Assembly: GCF_900996235.1 (NCBI RefSeq) | Contig: NZ_CAAJGM010000219.1 | Location: forward strand, 124,001 to 188,000 | DNA length: 64,000 nt | Source: Paraburkholderia sp. BCC1885 | Lineage (GTDB): Bacteria > Pseudomonadota > Gammaproteobacteria > Burkholderiales > Burkholderiaceae | Direction: 5' to 3' | Part shown: positions 35,897-46,437 of the stretch, piece by piece | How the letters are laid out: each line of letters starts with the position of its first letter | Numbering within the stretch: position 1 is the first letter of the stretch | Translations under genes and position numbers: made by a program | Notes under the pieces: generated by a model | Database searches by the model: none | Seen by the model: the letters and a program-made list of their open reading frames with translations, nothing else | What the model was told of the DNA's origin: nothing

Positions 35897-38782
35897 ATGG
35901 ATCAACGCGTGGAACAAATCCGTATCCGTGGGGCCCGTACCCACAACCTGAAGAATGTCAGTCTCGACCTGCCGCGTCACAAGCTCATTGTGATTACCGG
36001 CCTGTCGGGCTCGGGCAAATCGTCGCTCGCCTTCGACACGCTTTACGCCGAAGGGCAGCGCCGCTACGTCGAAAGCCTCTCGGCGTATGCCCGGCAATTT
36101 CTGCAATTGATGGAAAAGCCGGACGTCGACCTGATCGAAGGTCTGTCGCCCGCCATTTCCATCGAACAGAAGGCGACCTCGCACAATCCGCGCTCCACGG
36201 TCGGCACGGTCACGGAGATTCACGACTACCTGCGCCTGCTGTTCGCGCGGGTCGGCACGCCCTATTGCCCGGATCACGAAATCCCGCTGGAAGCACAAAG
36301 CGTCTCGCAGATGGTGGACGCCGCGCTCGCCCTGCCGGAAGACACCAAGCTGATGATCCTCGCGCCGGCGGTAGCGAACCGTAAAGGCGAGCACGTCGAA
36401 CTGTTCGAGGAAATGCAGGCGCAGGGCTTTATCCGCTTTCGCGTGCGCTCGGGCGGCGGCACGGCCAATGAAGAGGTCGCGAAGATCTACGACGTGGACT
36501 CGCTGCCGAAGCTGAAAAAGAACGACAAGCACTCGATCGACGTGGTGGTCGACCGTCTGAAAGTACGCCCCGACATGAAGCAGCGGCTGGCGGAATCGTT
36601 CGAAACCGCGCTGCGCCTCGCCGACGGCCGCGCCATCGCGCTCGAAATGGATACGGACAAGGAGCATCTGTTCAGTTCCAAGTTCGCCTGCCCGATCTGC
36701 TCGTATTCGCTGCAGGAACTCGAACCGCGCCTGTTCTCGTTCAACAACCCGATGGGCGCCTGCCCGGAGTGCGACGGCCTCGGCCAGATCACGTTCTTCG
36801 ATCCGAAGCGGGTGGTGGCGCACCCGTCGCTGTCGCTCGCGGCGGGCGCGGTGAAGGGCTGGGACCGGCGCAACCAGTTCTACTTCCAGATGCTGCAAAG
36901 CCTCGCGGCCTTCTACGAGTTCGACATCGACGAGGCTTTCGAAGACCTGCCGGAAAAGGTCCGCAAAATTCTGCTGTACGGTTCGGGCAAGCAGACCATC
37001 CCGTTCTCGTACATCAACGAGCGTGGCCGCGCGTCGATTCGCGAGCATGTGTTCGAAGGGATCATCCCCAATCTCGAACGCCGTTATCGCGAGACCGACT
37101 CGGTCGCGGTGCGCGAAGAACTCGCCAAATACCAGAACAATCAGGCCTGCCCCGCCTGCGCCGGCACGCGCCTGCGCCGCGAAGCGCGCTTCGTGCGTAT
37201 TGGCGCGAACAGTGACGCGCGCGGCATCTTCGAAATTAGCGGCTGGCCGTTGCGCGACGCGCTCGGCTATTTCCAGACGCTGCGTCTGGAAGGCTCGAAG
37301 CGCGAGATCGCCGACAAGGTGGTCAAGGAAATCGTCGCGCGGCTGATGTTCCTGAATAACGTCGGGCTGGACTATCTGTCGCTCGAACGCAGCGCGGAAA
37401 CGCTTTCGGGCGGCGAAGCGCAGCGCATCCGGCTCGCCTCGCAGATCGGCTCGGGCCTCACCGGCGTGATGTACGTGCTGGACGAACCGTCGATCGGCCT
37501 GCACCAGCGCGACAACGACCGCCTGATCTCGACGCTCAAGCATCTGCGCGATCTCGGCAATTCGGTGATCGTGGTCGAGCACGACGAGGACATGATCCGC
37601 ATGGCCGACTATGTGGTCGACATGGGACCGGGCGCCGGCGAGCACGGCGGCATGATCATCTCCGAAGGCACGCCCGACGAGGTGCAGGCCGACGCGGCTT
37701 CGATCACCGGCCAGTATCTGTCCGGCGCGCGCACCATCGAATACCCGGACGAGCGCAAGGAACCGGACGAGCGGCGGCTGCGCATCGTCGAGGCCTACGG
37801 CAACAATCTGCAGCACGTCACGCTCGATCTGCCGGTGGGCCTGCTTACCTGCATCACCGGCGTGTCGGGCTCGGGCAAGTCCACCCTCATCAACGACACG
37901 CTGTATCACGCGGTTTCGCATCACCTGTACGGCTCGTCGGCCGAACCGGCGCCATACGAAGCCATCGAAGGCCTCGAGCATTTCGACAAGGTCATCAACG
38001 TCGACCAATCGCCGATCGGCCGCACGCCGCGCTCGAATCCGGCCACCTATACGGGTCTGTTCACGCCGATCCGCGAACTGTTCGCGGGCGTGCCGGCCTC
38101 GAAAGAGCGCGGCTACGATCCGGGCCGCTTCTCGTTCAACGTCAAGGGCGGCCGCTGCGAATCCTGCCAGGGCGACGGCGTGCTGAAGGTGGAAATGCAC
38201 TTTCTGCCCGACGTCTACGTGCCGTGCGACGTGTGTCACGGCAAGCGCTACAACCGCGAAACGCTCGACGTGCAGTACAAAGGCAAAAATATCAGCGAAG
38301 TACTGGAGCTGACGGTCGAGAACGCCTACGAGTTTTTCAAGCCCGTTCCGGTCGTGGCGCGCAAGCTGAAAACCTTGCTGGACGTGGGTCTGGGCTATAT
38401 CCGCCTGGGGCAGTCGGCCACTACCTTGTCGGGGGGCGAGGCGCAGCGGGTCAAACTATCGTTGGAACTGAGTAAGCGTGACACCGGTCGCACTCTATAC
38501 ATCCTCGATGAGCCGACCACCGGTTTGCACTTCCACGACATCGCGCTGCTGCTCGAAGTGATCCACCGGCTGCGAGATCAGGGTAATACCGTGGTGATCA
38601 TCGAGCATAATCTGGATGTAATCAAAACTGCGGACTGGGTGATCGATCTCGGCCCGGAAGGCGGCGCCGGCGGCGGGCAGATCATCGCCCAGGGCACGCC
38701 GGAGCAGGTGGCGAAGTCGAAGGCAAGTTTTACCGGTCGGTACCTGGCGCCGTTGCTGAAACGCGCCGCCGCACGAAAGTGA
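35897..38782 (+). CDS. uvrA: UvrABC excinuclease subunit A
   Basis: The 961-residue protein is full length for UvrA, the damage-recognition ATPase of nucleotide excision repair. It has two ABC modules: Walker [10 protein letters not shown] near residue 36 and GVSGSGKST near 655. The two signatures are [12 protein letters not shown] and [12 protein letters not shown]. Zinc-binding cysteine sets are at CPICSYS...CPECDGLG and CESCQGDG...CDVCHGKR. It is divergent from the MFS gene. No LexA-type CTG-N10-CAG box was found in the upstream 300 bp. Confidence 0.97.
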   Translation: MDQRVEQIRIRGARTHNLKNVSLDLPRHKLIVITGLSGSGKSSLAFDTLYAEGQRRYVESLSAYARQFLQLMEKPDVDLIEGLSPAISIEQKATSHNPRSTVGTVTEIHDYLRLLFARVGTPYCPDHEIPLEAQSVSQMVDAALALPEDTKLMILAPAVANRKGEHVELFEEMQAQGFIRFRVRSGGGTANEEVAKIYDVDSLPKLKKNDKHSIDVVVDRLKVRPDMKQRLAESFETALRLADGRAIALEMDTDKEHLFSSKFACPICSYSLQELEPRLFSFNNPMGACPECDGLGQITFFDPKRVVAHPSLSLAAGAVKGWDRRNQFYFQMLQSLAAFYEFDIDEAFEDLPEKVRKILLYGSGKQTIPFSYINERGRASIREHVFEGIIPNLERRYRETDSVAVREELAKYQNNQACPACAGTRLRREARFVRIGANSDARGIFEISGWPLRDALGYFQTLRLEGSKREIADKVVKEIVARLMFLNNVGLDYLSLERSAETLSGGEAQRIRLASQIGSGLTGVMYVLDEPSIGLHQRDNDRLISTLKHLRDLGNSVIVVEHDEDMIRMADYVVDMGPGAGEHGGMIISEGTPDEVQADAASITGQYLSGARTIEYPDERKEPDERRLRIVEAYGNNLQHVTLDLPVGLLTCITGVSGSGKSTLINDTLYHAVSHHLYGSSAEPAPYEAIEGLEHFDKVINVDQSPIGRTPRSNPATYTGLFTPIRELFAGVPASKERGYDPGRFSFNVKGGRCESCQGDGVLKVEMHFLPDVYVPCDVCHGKRYNRETLDVQYKGKNISEVLELTVENAYEFFKPVPVVARKLKTLLDVGLGYIRLGQSATTLSGGEAQRVKLSLELSKRDTGRTLYILDEPTTGLHFHDIALLLEVIHRLRDQGNTVVIIEHNLDVIKTADWVIDLGPEGGAGGGQIIAQGTPEQVAKSKASFTGRYLAPLLKRAAARK

Positions 38783-38814
38783 TGTTGCAACCCGTGGGAG
38801 ACGGAAAATAAGCC

Positions 38815-39900
38815 ATGACCAAGCGTAACGAGGCGCCCGATGAAGGGCAGGTGCAGGATCTGCGCCCACGCCCGGTCAGGCTGACGAGCGACATGAGCCT
38901 GCCGAAGCTGTCCGCGGTCGAGATAGGCAGCTATCTGGTGATGCTGCTCGGCATGTGGGCGGTGCTCAATCTCCGCCTGCTCGGCGCGTTGCTGGCTGGG
39001 CTGCTGGTCTATCAGCTGATCCAGACCATCGCGCCGCGCATCGAAAAGCACATGTCCAGCCGGCGGGCGCGCTGGCTTTCCGTGGTGATACTTGCCGTGG
39101 TGATCGTCGGCGCGCTGACGGGGATCGTGATCGGCATCATCGATCACTTCGAAGGCGCCGTGCCGAACGTGCAGAAACTGCTCGACCAGGCCATGCAACT
39201 GATCGACGAGGCGCGCGGCCGGATTCCGCAGTTCGTCGCCAACTATCTGCCGGTCGACGCCGACCAGATGAAAAGCCGCGCCACCGAACTGATGCAGACC
39301 CACGCCAACATGCTGCAGCAAGGCGGCAAGAACGTGGCGCGGGTCTTCACGCATGTGCTGATCGGCATGATCATCGGCGCGATCATCGCGGTCGGCTCGC
39401 AGCGGCATATCCAGCGCCTGCCGCTGTCCACGGCGTTCGTCACCCGCGTGACGCGCTTTGCGGACGCGTTTCGCCGCATCGTGTTCGCCCAGGTGAAGAT
39501 TTCGGCCATCAACGCGGCCTTCACCGGCATCTTCCTGCTGGTGCTGCTGCCGATCTTCCACGACCGTCTGCCGCTTTCCAAAACGCTGGTGCTGGTCACG
39601 TTCATCGTCGGGCTGCTGCCGGTGATCGGCAATCTGATCTCCAACACCATCATTGTCGCCGTGGCGCTCTCGGTGAGTTTTCCGGCCGCGATGATGTCGC
39701 TGGTGTTCCTGATCCTGATTCACAAGCTCGAATACTTCCTGAATGCGAAGATCGTCGGCGGCCAGATCGAGGCTCGCGCCTGGGAACTGCTGATTGCCAT
39801 GCTGATCATGGAAGCCGCGTTCGGCATTCCCGGCGTGGTCGCCGCGCCGATCTTCTACGCGTATCTCAAGCGGGAACTGATTTATTTGCGGCTGGTTTGA
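38815..39900 (+). CDS. AI-2E family (PerM/TqsA-like) transporter
   Basis: The 361-residue membrane protein has the AI-2E family layout. N-terminal TM helices and a periplasmic helical region (about 95-170) come first. The conserved C-terminal segment has GLLPVIGNLISN and ends with AFGIPGVVAAPIFYAYLKREL. Family members include autoinducer-2 exporters and Na+/H+ antiporters. Substrate is not predictable. It starts 32 nt after uvrA, possibly co-transcribed, and ends at a strong bidirectional terminator. Confidence 0.88.
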   Translation: MTKRNEAPDEGQVQDLRPRPVRLTSDMSLPKLSAVEIGSYLVMLLGMWAVLNLRLLGALLAGLLVYQLIQTIAPRIEKHMSSRRARWLSVVILAVVIVGALTGIVIGIIDHFEGAVPNVQKLLDQAMQLIDEARGRIPQFVANYLPVDADQMKSRATELMQTHANMLQQGGKNVARVFTHVLIGMIIGAIIAVGSQRHIQRLPLSTAFVTRVTRFADAFRRIVFAQVKISAINAAFTGIFLLVLLPIFHDRLPLSKTLVLVTFIVGLLPVIGNLISNTIIVAVALSVSFPAAMMSLVFLILIHKLEYFLNAKIVGGQIEARAWELLIAMLIMEAAFGIPGVVAAPIFYAYLKRELIYLRLV

Positions 39901-39960
39901 TGATTTAGCGGCGCGCGCCCTGCTTCGCTTCGCCAAAGCGCCGACGGGCCAAAGAGCCAA

Positions 39961-40003
39961 AGAAAAAGGCCGCCGGTCTCAAACCGGCGGCCTTCTTTTT
40001 TTT
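39961..40003. terminator. bidirectional intrinsic terminator between PerM-like gene and purU
   Basis: A perfect 12-bp stem (39966-39977 with 39983-39994) has a 5-nt loop. T residues follow on the plus strand to 40003, and the A run at 39963-39967 gives T residues on the minus strand. It serves both convergent transcripts. Confidence 0.9.
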
Positions 40004-40091
40004 GCCCGCGGCGTCGGGCCGCTACGCGGGGTTGCCGCTGGGGGTTGCTGCATCGGGCCGCTGAATTCGCCCGCAGCTCAGCAACCTCCGC

Positions 40092-40961
40092 TCAGCGGAA
40101 CACCACCGTCTTGCTGCCGTTCAGCACCACCCGATGCTCGACGTGCCACTTCACCGCCCGCGCCAGCGTCACGCATTCGACGTCGCGGCCAATCGCCGTC
40201 AGTTGATCCGGCGTCATGCTGTGGTCGACCCGCTCCACTTCCTGCTCGATGATCGGACCTTCGTCCAGGTCCGTCGTCACATAGTGCGCGGTCGCGCCGA
40301 TCAGCTTCACGCCACGGTCGAATGCCTGGTAGTACGGTTTCGCGCCCTTGAAGCTCGGCAGGAATGAATGATGGATATTGATCGCGCGGCCGGCGAGGCG
40401 CTCGCACAACTGCGGCGAGAGAATCTGCATGTAGCGCGCGAGCACCACCAGATCGGCCTGATGCTCGTCGATTACTTCGATCACGCGGGCTTCCTGCGCC
40501 GCCTTGCCGGCAGGCGTCGACGCCATCAGCGGGAAGTGATGGAACGGCACGTCGTAGCTGGCGGCGAGTTGATAGAAGTCCTTGTGATTCGAGATGATGG
40601 CCGCGATCTCGATGTTCAGTTGTCCGGTGCGATAGCGGAACAGCAGGTCGTTCAGGCAGTGGCCGATCTTCGACACCATGATCACGACGCGCGGCTTCAC
40701 CGTGGCGTCATGCAATTCCCAGCGCATACCGAACTCGTCCGCGAGCGTGCTGAAGCTCGTGCGCAGCGCATCCAGCCCCGGATCGCCCCCCACCTGCTGG
40801 AAATGCACGCGCATGAAGAACTCGCCGGTGTGGCTGTCGCCGAACTGCGCGGAGTCGAGAATGTTGCTGCCGCGCTCGAACAGGAAGCCGGACACCGCGT
40901 GGACAATGCCGGGCCGGTCGGCGCACGACAGTTTGAGAATAAAGCTGTGATCGGTCGACAT
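40092..40961 (-). CDS. purU: formyltetrahydrofolate deformylase
   Basis: The 289-residue protein has an N-terminal ACT domain (SFILKLSCADRPGIVHAVSGFLFE, about residues 5-85). A C-terminal formyl-transferase fold follows, with the catalytic region INIHHSFLPSFKGAKPY and TTDLDEGPIIEQ. It hydrolyses 10-formyl-THF to formate and THF, balancing one-carbon pools and supplying formate to PurT. It is the last gene of a minus-strand run starting at apt. Confidence 0.95.
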   Translation of the reverse strand: MSTDHSFILKLSCADRPGIVHAVSGFLFERGSNILDSAQFGDSHTGEFFMRVHFQQVGGDPGLDALRTSFSTLADEFGMRWELHDATVKPRVVIMVSKIGHCLNDLLFRYRTGQLNIEIAAIISNHKDFYQLAASYDVPFHHFPLMASTPAGKAAQEARVIEVIDEHQADLVVLARYMQILSPQLCERLAGRAINIHHSFLPSFKGAKPYYQAFDRGVKLIGATAHYVTTDLDEGPIIEQEVERVDHSMTPDQLTAIGRDVECVTLARAVKWHVEHRVVLNGSKTVVFR

Positions 40962-41005
40962 GACCTGGATAACTCCCTTCTACAAGGCGTAATTCGTTGA
41001 TGGCG

Positions 41006-41860
41006 TTATGCGCGCGCGGGCGGCACGAACAGTGCGTCGATCCCCGCGCAATCTTCAGCATCGATCCAGCGGCGGCGCAGCAGGCAATCGAGCGTGGCGA
41101 GGCTGGCGTCGACGGTCATCGCGTCTTCCTCGATCCAGCGCGCTACTTCATCAATGCGCGCGAGACGGTGCTCGCCGACTTCGCCGTCCTGATTGCGCGG
41201 CGCGAAATCCGCCGGCAGCGGCAACGCGAGGTCGTACACAAAAATCTGCTCGGCCTGGGTGCCTTCCGGTAAGGATTGCAGCACGTGCACGGTGCGTCCC
41301 GGCGTGGCGCGCGCGGCGATTTCTTCAGGAATGCCGGCTTCTTCCCAGCACTCCTTGATAATCGTCGCCTCGACGCCGAAGCCCCAGCCGATTCCGCCCG
41401 CCACCACGTTATCCAGCATGCCGGGGTCGGTGGCCTTGGTGTCGCTGCGGCGCGCAATCCACAATTGCGGTGCGCCATCCACGTATTCTACGACGCCGTT
41501 CAGATGCACCGCGTAGGTCATCGTGCCGAAGAAGCGCGACGCCGCACGTTCTATATAAGCGAGCGGCGGCGCGTCGAAGGCATTGCGGATCGCGTAGGTT
41601 TCGTCGCGCCAGCCGGGAATGCGGCCTTCCGCAGCGAGCGCGCCGATTACCGCGCCGAGCGCGGCGCTGCGCAGATCCACCGTGTTGAAGCCAGGCGACA
41701 GGCTCACGCGCGCGGCCTCGATCTCGAACACGTCGGGCCAGCGCGACAGCAGCGGCACGTCGGCGGCGCGGATCCAGCCGACCTGCTCGGCGTCGATCCA
41801 GAACGGCAGGTGCGCGCGCGCGTCGAAGCGGCGCGCTTTGGTGATACAGGGCAAAGTCAT
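41006..41860 (-). CDS. Nudix hydrolase with N-terminal DUF4743 domain
   Basis: The 284-residue protein has an N-terminal DUF4743 region (about 15-120). The Nudix box follows as GGIGWGFGVEATIIKECWEEAGI, which keeps the G-x5-E-x7-xE-x-x-EE-x-G pattern with Lys for Arg. This architecture is related to the yeast Tnr3/plant Nudix group acting on thiamine diphosphate derivatives or similar. The substrate is uncertain. The gene lies 24 nt downstream of lysE and 44 nt upstream of purU. Confidence 0.85.
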   Translation of the reverse strand: MTLPCITKARRFDARAHLPFWIDAEQVGWIRAADVPLLSRWPDVFEIEAARVSLSPGFNTVDLRSAALGAVIGALAAEGRIPGWRDETYAIRNAFDAPPLAYIERAASRFFGTMTYAVHLNGVVEYVDGAPQLWIARRSDTKATDPGMLDNVVAGGIGWGFGVEATIIKECWEEAGIPEEIAARATPGRTVHVLQSLPEGTQAEQIFVYDLALPLPADFAPRNQDGEVGEHRLARIDEVARWIEEDAMTVDASLATLDCLLRRRWIDAEDCAGIDALFVPPARA

Positions 41861-41884
41861 GAATGCTCCAGGTGCGCCGGCGCT

Positions 41885-42499
41885 TTAATCGCGCAGCGCC
41901 ACGCGAATGCCGATGGCGATAAAGGTCGCGCCCGCCAGCCGGTCGAGCCACACGCCCACACGCGGACGACGCTTCAGCCAGCCGCCGATCATGCCGGCAC
42001 ACACGCCGAACAGCGAAAACACCACCACGGTCTGCAGCATGAATACGAGGCCCAGTTCGAGCATCTGCAGCGGCACGCTCTGCACGCCATGCGGCTCGAT
42101 GAACTGCGGCAGGAACACGAGGAAAAACAGCGTCACTTTCGGATTCAGCATGTTGCCGAACACGCTCTGGCGGAACACCGACCACAAAGGCTGGGCTGCA
42201 CGCTCATGGGCCGTGGCGAGCCCCTGGCTACGCAGCGCCTTGATGCCGATCCATACCAGATAAGCGGCGCCCGCATACTTGATGGCCTGGAACGCGACCG
42301 GCGACGAGCGCAGCAAGGCGGCGACGCCCAGCGTGGCGAGCGTCGTATGAAACGTGATGCCCGCCGCAAAACCGAGCGCCGCGACGAGCCCCGCCGCGCG
42401 GCCTTGCGAAATGCCGCGCGCCAGCACCTGGAGATTATCCGGGCCGGGGGCGAGCGTGATCGCCATCGAAGTGGCGAGGAACAGCAGGAAATTGGGCAT
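41885..42499 (-). CDS. LysE/RhtB family amino-acid exporter
   Basis: The 204-residue protein has the LysE-family size and about six TM helices. The family signature APGPDNLQVLARGISQGRAAGLVAALGFAAG is at residues 17-48, described here by its position with the key APGP motif. Family members export amino acids such as lysine, threonine or homoserine lactone. It is in the apt-lysE-Nudix-purU run; its specific substrate cannot be stated. Confidence 0.9.
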   Translation of the reverse strand: MPNFLLFLATSMAITLAPGPDNLQVLARGISQGRAAGLVAALGFAAGITFHTTLATLGVAALLRSSPVAFQAIKYAGAAYLVWIGIKALRSQGLATAHERAAQPLWSVFRQSVFGNMLNPKVTLFFLVFLPQFIEPHGVQSVPLQMLELGLVFMLQTVVVFSLFGVCAGMIGGWLKRRPRVGVWLDRLAGATFIAIGIRVALRD

Positions 42500-42584
42500 C
42501 AGTGTTACCTCATCGCGATTGTGTTGCGGGGGATCCTCTGCGGCTAAAGCGTGAATAAACCCGCGCCGCAGATAGCCGTCGTCT

Positions 42585-43151
42585 CTAGTGGCCGCTAAAC
42601 CCGGTCACGGTAAACAGCGGCAACCCTGACGAACGCAGCAGCGCCGATCCGCCCAGATCCGGCAGCTCGATAATCGCCGCGCCTTCGACCACCACCGCGC
42701 CCAGCCGCTCGAGCAACTGCTTGCCGGCCATCATGGTGCCGCCGGTCGCAATCAGGTCGTCGACGATCAGCACACGGTCGCCCGGCTTGCAGGCATCCGC
42801 GTGGATCTCGACGGTTGCCGTGCCGTATTCGAGTTCGTAGGACTGCGATTCGGTCTTGTAGGGCAGCTTGCCCTGCTTGCGGATCGGGATGAAACCGAGA
42901 TTCAGCTCATAGGCCAGCACCGGGCCGATGATAAAGCCGCGCGCGTCGAGCCCGGCGATGTAGTCGAGCTTCGCGTCGATATAGCGCTGCACGAACAGGT
43001 CGATCAGCACCCGAAACGTCTTCGGATGCTGCAGCAGTGGCGTGATATCGCGAAACTGCACGCCGGCCTGCGGCCAGTCGGAAACAGTGCGAATCTGGCT
43101 TTTGACGAACGCAGCCGCGTCGAGCGGTGCGCTCGCAAGCGCGTTGGACAT
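42585..43151 (-). CDS. apt: adenine phosphoribosyltransferase
   Basis: The 188-residue enzyme converts adenine and PRPP to AMP. The PRPP-binding motif [14 protein letters not shown] is near residue 128, and FRDITPLL and [11 protein letters not shown] are typical for Apt. The ATG at 43151 has GGAG upstream; the upstream frame is not conserved. It is the first gene of the minus-strand run ending with purU, linking purine salvage with one-carbon metabolism. Confidence 0.95.
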   Translation of the reverse strand: MSNALASAPLDAAAFVKSQIRTVSDWPQAGVQFRDITPLLQHPKTFRVLIDLFVQRYIDAKLDYIAGLDARGFIIGPVLAYELNLGFIPIRKQGKLPYKTESQSYELEYGTATVEIHADACKPGDRVLIVDDLIATGGTMMAGKQLLERLGAVVVEGAAIIELPDLGGSALLRSSGLPLFTVTGFSGH

Positions 43152-43300
43152 GATGACTCCAGACGGACCCGCGAGGGATCCAGGTAAAAGACTTAACAAT
43201 CTCGCGCGGCGGTCCGCGCGACAGCTGAGCGGCGTCTACACGGCCGCGCCGCCGCGAATCCCACGTGCTCCGGACTGCGCGTTTTGTACGGCCAGCCGCG

Positions 43301-45304
43301 TCAGGCGGCCGTTGCCCCCGCGCGACGATGCCGCGACAGACGCTCTTCGGCTTCGGCAAGCGCCTCGGGCAAGCCGCGCAGCACGACGATGTCGCTCGCG
43401 CGCAGCTTGGTGGACGGGTCCGGCTCCACGCCGCGAATGCCGTGGCGGCGGATCGCCGTCACCTCGACGCCCAGTTCGAACAGGCCGAGCTCGGCGAGCG
43501 TGCGGCCCACGGCGTCGGCGTTCACGTCGACCGGCACCGATTGTAGACGCACCTGCTCGTGGCTGTCGTCGTCGCCCACGTCGTCGGCGCCGTGGAAGTA
43601 GCCGCGCAGCAGACTATACCGCTCGTCGCGCATCTCCTCGACGCGCCGCACGACCCGCCGCATCGGCACGCCCATCAGCACCAGGGTGTGCGAGGCCAGC
43701 ATCAGGCTGCCTTCGACGATCTCCGGGATCACTTCGGTCGCGCCGGCGGCGAGCAGCTTTTCGAGGTCGGCGTCGTCCACCGTGCGCACGATCACCGGCA
43801 GCGTCGGCTCCAGTTCGTGGATGTTGTACAGCACGCGCAGCGCCGAGGGCGTGTTGGCGTAGGTGATCGCCACCACCGCCGCCCGGTGGATACCGGCTGC
43901 CAGCAGCGACTCGCGCCGGCCCGCGTCGCCGAACACCACCGATTCGCCCGCCGCCGCAGCCGCCGCGACGCGATCCGGGTCGAGGTCGAGCGCCACATAT
44001 GAAAGCCCCTCGTGTTCGAGCATGCGCGCCAGGTTCTGCCCCGCCCGGCCGTAGCCGCAGATGATCGTGTGGCCGCTCTGCTTCAGGCTTTGGGTGGCGA
44101 TGCGCGTCATCGTCAGCGACTGCATCATCCATTCAGTCGAGGACAGGCGCAGCACGATCCGGTCCGCGTTCTGGATCATGAACGGCGCGGCCAGCATGGA
44201 CAGCAGCATCGCGGCGAGAATCGCCTGCAGCAGCGTGGCGTCGACCAGATGCTTGTCGAGGATCAGATTCAGCAGCACGAAACCGAATTCGCCCGCTTGC
44301 GCGAGCCCGATGCCGGTGCGCATCGCCACGCCCGGCGTCGCCCCGAACAGCCGCGAGAGCGCCGTGATCATCACCAGCTTCAGCACCAGCGGCCCGAGCA
44401 GGAAAGCCAGCACGATCAGCGGGTGCGTCCAGATCACCAGCGGATTGAGCAGCATGCCGGTGGTGACGAAGAAAAGCCCGAGCAGCACGTCGCGAAACGG
44501 CTTGATGTCTTCTTCCACCTGATGCCGGTAGGGCGTTTCGGCGATCAGCATGCCGGCGATGAACGCGCCCAGCGCCAGCGAAAGTCCGAATTTATCGGTG
44601 ATGAACGCGGCCCCGAGCGTAACCAGCAGCAGGTTCAGGATGAACAGTTCCTGCGAGCGGCGCCGCGCCACCACGTTGAACCAGCGCGTCATGAACTTCT
44701 GTCCGACGATCAGCAGCAGGGACAGCGCAACGACGATCTTCACCGCCGCCAGCCCGAGCGCCGTCATCAAGGTGCGCGAATCGCCGCCCAGCGCCGAGAT
44801 GATGATCAGCAGCGGCACCACCGCCAGATCCTGGAACAGCAGCACGCCGAAGATATTGCGGCCATGCTCGGTTTCGATTTCGAGCCGCTCCGCCAGCATC
44901 TTGCTGACGATGGCCGTGGACGACATGGCGAGCGCCCCGCCCAGCGCGACGCTGCCCTGCCACGTGATGTGCACCCAGCGCTCCAGCACGAAGCCGAGCG
45001 CGACGGCCACCGCCACCGTGCCGATCACCTGCAGCAGGCCGAGGCCGAACACCAGCCGGCGCATCGAACGCAGCTTGGCAAGCGAAAACTCCAGGCCGAT
45101 CGAGAACATCAGGAACACCACGCCGAATTCGGCGAGGTTCTGCGCGCCCTGCGAATCCGGCACGATGCCGAACGCATGCGGCCCGACGACGATGCCCACC
45201 GTCAGGTAGCCGAGCATGGGCGGCAGGTTCAGGAAACGGAAAACGACGACGCCCGCCACCGATGCCAGCAGCAGGAACAGCGTCATTTCGAGCGGGGAAA
45301 TCAT
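43301..45304 (-). CDS. Kef-type K+/H+ antiporter with TrkA domains
   Basis: The 667-residue protein has a CPA2 monovalent cation:proton antiporter domain with about 12 TM helices (residues 1-385). A cytoplasmic TrkA-N/RCK NAD-binding domain starts IICGYGRAGQNLARML near 415. A C-terminal TrkA-C domain (about 555-650) follows. This is the KefB/YbaL-like layout for regulated potassium efflux. The ATG at 45304 is chosen; an internal ATG six codons later is possible. It is divergent from kdsD. Confidence 0.92.
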   Translation of the reverse strand: MISPLEMTLFLLLASVAGVVVFRFLNLPPMLGYLTVGIVVGPHAFGIVPDSQGAQNLAEFGVVFLMFSIGLEFSLAKLRSMRRLVFGLGLLQVIGTVAVAVALGFVLERWVHITWQGSVALGGALAMSSTAIVSKMLAERLEIETEHGRNIFGVLLFQDLAVVPLLIIISALGGDSRTLMTALGLAAVKIVVALSLLLIVGQKFMTRWFNVVARRRSQELFILNLLLVTLGAAFITDKFGLSLALGAFIAGMLIAETPYRHQVEEDIKPFRDVLLGLFFVTTGMLLNPLVIWTHPLIVLAFLLGPLVLKLVMITALSRLFGATPGVAMRTGIGLAQAGEFGFVLLNLILDKHLVDATLLQAILAAMLLSMLAAPFMIQNADRIVLRLSSTEWMMQSLTMTRIATQSLKQSGHTIICGYGRAGQNLARMLEHEGLSYVALDLDPDRVAAAAAAGESVVFGDAGRRESLLAAGIHRAAVVAITYANTPSALRVLYNIHELEPTLPVIVRTVDDADLEKLLAAGATEVIPEIVEGSLMLASHTLVLMGVPMRRVVRRVEEMRDERYSLLRGYFHGADDVGDDDSHEQVRLQSVPVDVNADAVGRTLAELGLFELGVEVTAIRRHGIRGVEPDPSTKLRASDIVVLRGLPEALAEAEERLSRHRRAGATAA

Positions 45305-45438
45305 GGGGAAAAGCGCATCGGAAAGCGTCCAGGTTCGTCGACGTAACCATCGCACGCAAACCGCCGTGCGACAAGGTTGAGGGGCCGGTGAGGGCAGCGG
45401 CCGGGGACAGCCGGCCCGGCGCGGCGAACAAACGCCTT

Positions 45439-45447
45439 TGCTATACT
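45439..45447 (+). promoter_or_regulatory. extended -10 promoter directly before kdsD
   Basis: TG-C-TATACT is an extended -10 element (TGn plus a near-consensus hexamer at 45442-45447). Its predicted start of transcription falls at or within a base or two of the kdsD ATG at 45454. No good -35 hexamer is present. No Shine-Dalgarno fits between it and the ATG. Confidence 0.45.
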
Positions 45448-45453
45448 CCGCGA

Positions 45454-46437
45454 ATGATAGCGAAAATCAATGGCGACAGGGCACTCGCGCTCGCTCGCAA
45501 CGTACTGGACATCGAAGCGGACGCCGTGCGCGCGGTTCGCGATCAACTCGACGATGGTTTCGTCGAGGCGATCGATTTCATCCTGAGCTGCCGTGGGCGC
45601 GTGGTCGTCTCCGGCATCGGCAAATCCGGCCATGTGGCCCGCAAGCTGGCGGCGACCTTCGCCAGCACCGGCACGCCCGCCTTCTTCGTGCATCCGGCCG
45701 AAGCCAGCCACGGCGACCTCGGCATGGTCACGGCAGACGACGTGTTCGTCGCCATGTCGAATTCCGGCGAATCCGAAGAATTGATGGCGATCCTGCCCAT
45801 CATCAAGCGGCTCGGCGCCAAGCTGATTGCGATTACCGGCAAGCCGGGCTCGAGCCTCGCCAAACTGGCGGACGTGCATCTGAACGCCGGCGTCGCCAAG
45901 GAAGCCTGTCCGATGAATCTCGCCCCCACCGCCAGCACCACCGCCGCGCTCGCGCTCGGCGACGCGCTCGCGGTCGCGGTGCTGGAAGAACGCGGTTTCG
46001 GCCCGGACGACTTCGCCCGCTCGCATCCCGGCGGCGCGCTCGGCCGGCGCCTGCTCACTTTTGTGCGCGACGTCATGCGCACCGGCGACCAGGTGCCTAA
46101 AGTGATGCCTGAATCGAACGTGCGCGACGCCCTGTTCCAGTTGACCGCCAAGCGTATGGGCATGACGGCGATCGTCGACGAACACGAGCACGTCAAAGGC
46201 ATTTTCACCGACGGCGACCTGCGCCGCGTGCTCGAACGCAGCGGCGACTTCCGCGAGCTGCCGATCGCTTCGGTGATGACAGCCGGTCCGCGCACCATCG
46301 GCCCGGATCAACTGGCGGTCGAAGCGGTGGAACTGATGGAGCGCCACCGGATCAACCAGATGCTGGTAGTCGACGAAACCGGCAAGCTGATCGGCGCACT
46401 CAACATGCACGACCTGTTCTCCAAGAAGGTGATCTGA
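45454..46437 (+). CDS. kdsD: arabinose-5-phosphate isomerase
   Basis: The 327-residue enzyme has an N-terminal SIS domain (about 35-170, with SGIGKSGHVARKLAATF and SNSGESEEL) and two C-terminal CBS domains (about 205-325). It converts ribulose-5-P to arabinose-5-P, the first step in Kdo synthesis for LPS. The ATG at 45454 fits the family start IAKINGDRALALARNVL. An extended -10 element ends 6 nt upstream, which suggests a very short leader. It begins the LPS/rpoN gene series and overlaps kdsC by one base. Confidence 0.95.
   Translation: MIAKINGDRALALARNVLDIEADAVRAVRDQLDDGFVEAIDFILSCRGRVVVSGIGKSGHVARKLAATFASTGTPAFFVHPAEASHGDLGMVTADDVFVAMSNSGESEELMAILPIIKRLGAKLIAITGKPGSSLAKLADVHLNAGVAKEACPMNLAPTASTTAALALGDALAVAVLEERGFGPDDFARSHPGGALGRRLLTFVRDVMRTGDQVPKVMPESNVRDALFQLTAKRMGMTAIVDEHEHVKGIFTDGDLRRVLERSGDFRELPIASVMTAGPRTIGPDQLAVEAVELMERHRINQMLVVDETGKLIGALNMHDLFSKKVI

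Noticed and set aside
35837-38239. 800-codon open frame on the minus strand opposite uvrA
   Set aside because: It is antisense to a full-length, unmistakable UvrA. Its translation is His/Arg/Ala-rich without recognisable domains, as expected from GC-rich codon bias.
38578-39960. 460-codon minus-strand frame opposite the PerM-like gene
   Set aside because: Low-complexity His/Asp/Arg composition, antisense to a clear membrane protein.
44012-45346. 444-codon plus-strand frame opposite the Kef-type antiporter
   Set aside because: It is Gln/Arg/His-rich shadow coding. The antiporter and TrkA domains on the other strand are unambiguous.
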